From Spirochaetaceae bacterium (GTDB lineage: Bacteria; Spirochaetota; Spirochaetia; Treponematales; Breznakiellaceae): 5,166 nucleotides of DNA. The stretch spans positions 1 to 5,166 of the forward strand of contig JAIRNN010000071.1 of the NCBI GenBank assembly GCA_031257995.1, in the 5' to 3' direction. Shown here one piece after another: positions 4,603-5,166 of this stretch. The notes below the pieces were generated by a model, which was given only the letters and a program-made list of their open reading frames with translations, did no database searches and had not been told where the DNA came from. A program made the translations under genes and the position numbers. Each line of letters begins with the position of its first letter. The first letter of the stretch is position 1.

Positions 4603-5040
4603 ATAAAAAAAAGTATTTCTATTTTCGTTTTCGTATTGTTTGCTTCCGTGATGGCAGGGGCGCAAGTATCGGCTCCCGTTGGTTCTGTCTGGCCGACGGG
4701 TGTCGTCGGTTTAATCCTACCGCCTGGTCCAAAAGCAGTGGTAAAAGACGTTACCGATTCGTTCGACACGGACCTTAGCCACTTCCTGCACGTAAACAAC
4801 TACGGGAAGCTCGTGTTCGACAAGCTGTACCTGTTCTTGGGTGGCGCCTCCGTAACCGGTAACGGCAACGGAAACGATGTTACCGGCGGCGTGGCAACCA
4901 AGATCGGCGGCAACTACCTCGCGTTCTACACTGCGGGAACGTTTGTCCCGAAGAGCGGATCGGCTTCCTTGTCGGACGACGGTGTTAGTGACGGTCAGAA
5001 GTATGAAGCCGGCTCGTCCCAATGGAATAAGGAGTTGTGA
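4603..5040 (+). CDS. Short Sec-exported surface or outer-membrane-type protein with an ATA start position
   Basis: AAGGAGG (4590-4596), then a 6-nt spacer, then ATA AAA AAA AGT: the ribosome binding site points to an ATA codon where ATG would be expected. From there the protein is 145 residues. KK at 2-3, a hydrophobic core SISIFVFVLFASVM (4-17) and AGA before Q21 form a classic signal peptide with cleavage after A20. The mature part has short alternating strands, FDKLYLFLGG, Asn/Gly-rich turns (VTGNGNGNDVTGG) and ATKIGGNYLAFYTAG, which look like a beta-strand hairpin set from an outer-membrane or surface protein. It stops soon after (WNKEL, TGA 5038-5040), shorter than a usual barrel. I see no clear promoter upstream and no terminator. 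It is probably a truncated, start-lost pseudogene. Internal starts such as TTG 4636 or ATG 4651 would lose or cripple the signal peptide. The exact family is not recognised. Confidence 0.6.
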   Translation: MKKSISIFVFVLFASVMAGAQVSAPVGSVWPTGVVGLILPPGPKAVVKDVTDSFDTDLSHFLHVNNYGKLVFDKLYLFLGGASVTGNGNGNDVTGGVATKIGGNYLAFYTAGTFVPKSGSASLSDDGVSDGQKYEAGSSQWNKEL

Positions 5041-5049
5041 AATAATAAC

Positions 5050-5078
5050 TTGAACAAATTGTGATGATGTGCTATACT
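5050..5078 (+). promoter_or_regulatory. Sigma-70 promoter with extended -10
   Basis: TTGAAC (5050-5055), a 17-nt spacer and TATACT (5073-5078), with TGC immediately before the -10, make a strong promoter. Transcription should begin near 5085, about 29 nt before ATG 5114. Confidence 0.75.
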
Positions 5079-5115
5079 GTTTTCAAGACAAGAATGCGGG
5101 GGGTGAAAACAGTAT
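5074..5115. promoter_or_regulatory. 12-bp inverted repeat, operator-like
   Basis: ATACTGTTTTCA (5074-5085) is perfectly inverted as TGAAAACAGTAT (5104-5115). The left arm covers the -10 box and start site. The right arm ends on the start codon. Arm centres are 30 bp apart, close to three helical turns. Most of the left arm lies upstream of the expected transcript start, so a protein operator is more likely than an mRNA hairpin. The GGGG ribosome binding site sits in the spacer. Confidence 0.6.
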
Positions 5116-5166
5116 GGAAGAACGGATTTTGCGGATGAAGCCGTTGCCCGACGAAAGGCAGTGGAG
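5114..5166 (+). CDS. Start of an unidentified gene, cut by the window edge
   Basis: ATG 5114 follows a G-rich ribosome binding site (GGGGTG, 5100-5105) by 8 nt and lies just behind a strong promoter. The visible protein is MEERILRMKPLPDERQW, charged and without a signal peptide, so it is probably cytosolic. It is too short to name. Because the inverted repeat overlaps its promoter and start codon, an autoregulating DNA-binding protein is a reasonable guess, but nothing in the 17 residues proves it. Confidence 0.7.
   Translation, partial: MEERILRMKPLPDERQW

Noticed and set aside
4161..4799. 212-codon minus-strand ORF across the structured element and surface gene
   Set aside because: It runs antisense to a signal peptide and a kinase motif, its own translation has no domain look, and it has no ribosome binding site.
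1..5166. CRISPR array or integrase attachment site
   Set aside because: No regularly spaced repeat series, no tRNA and no recombinase gene in the window.

Overview
The window looks like a chromosomal accessory region of a Gram-negative, moderately GC-rich bacterium. A termite-gut-type treponeme (Spirochaetes) is my best guess. It rests on the look of the ATP-grasp/phosphoesterase pair, the small Sec-exported glycine-rich surface protein and the abundance of short dispersed repeats. This is recognition from memory and was not tested by a search. Composition is patchy: the ATP-grasp gene is very G-rich with G/C-ending codons, while the minus-strand pair and the 3.8-4.6 kb region are much more AT-rich, which suggests a mosaic.

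Layout. Positions 1-226 hold the start of a minus-strand gene leaving the window and, just upstream of it, a frameshifted gene tail. Its reading resembles the C-terminus of a microcompartment shell (BMC) protein, at low confidence. Positions 227-499 hold no gene: there is a 14-bp inverted repeat, a GGTGTC hairpin, a short repeat shared with position 3947, and an extended -10 promoter. A two-gene plus-strand unit follows: an ATP-grasp enzyme (500-2143) and a calcineurin-like metallophosphoesterase (2158-2916), 14 bp apart. The ATP-grasp gene carries an in-frame palindromic insert flanked by 8-bp direct repeats. A convergent inverted repeat (2922-3021) separates this unit from a minus-strand pair of unknown genes (3802-3284 and 3287-3024). 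That pair overlaps by ATGA and is driven by a near-consensus TTGACA-N17-TATAGT promoter.

The stretch from 3881 to 4602 has no intact gene. It holds short repeats, a compact four-helix structure (4247-4385) that could be a structured RNA or a folded repeat, and a 47-codon ORF. The start of that ORF is a clear remnant of a GHMP-type sugar kinase (HddA-like). A terminator-like hairpin lies inside the same ORF. From 4603 runs a short exported surface-protein gene with a perfect ribosome binding site but an ATA codon where ATG is expected; it is probably decayed. The last 120 bases hold a strong promoter, a 12-bp inverted repeat spanning -10 to start codon (operator-like), and the first 17 codons of a new gene.

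The two apparent working units are the ATP-grasp/phosphoesterase operon and the minus-strand pair. Both ends and the 3.9-5.0 kb part look like decay and repeat accumulation. The most interesting points are the insert inside the ATP-grasp gene, the four-helix element, the operator-like repeat at the right edge and the ATA start.
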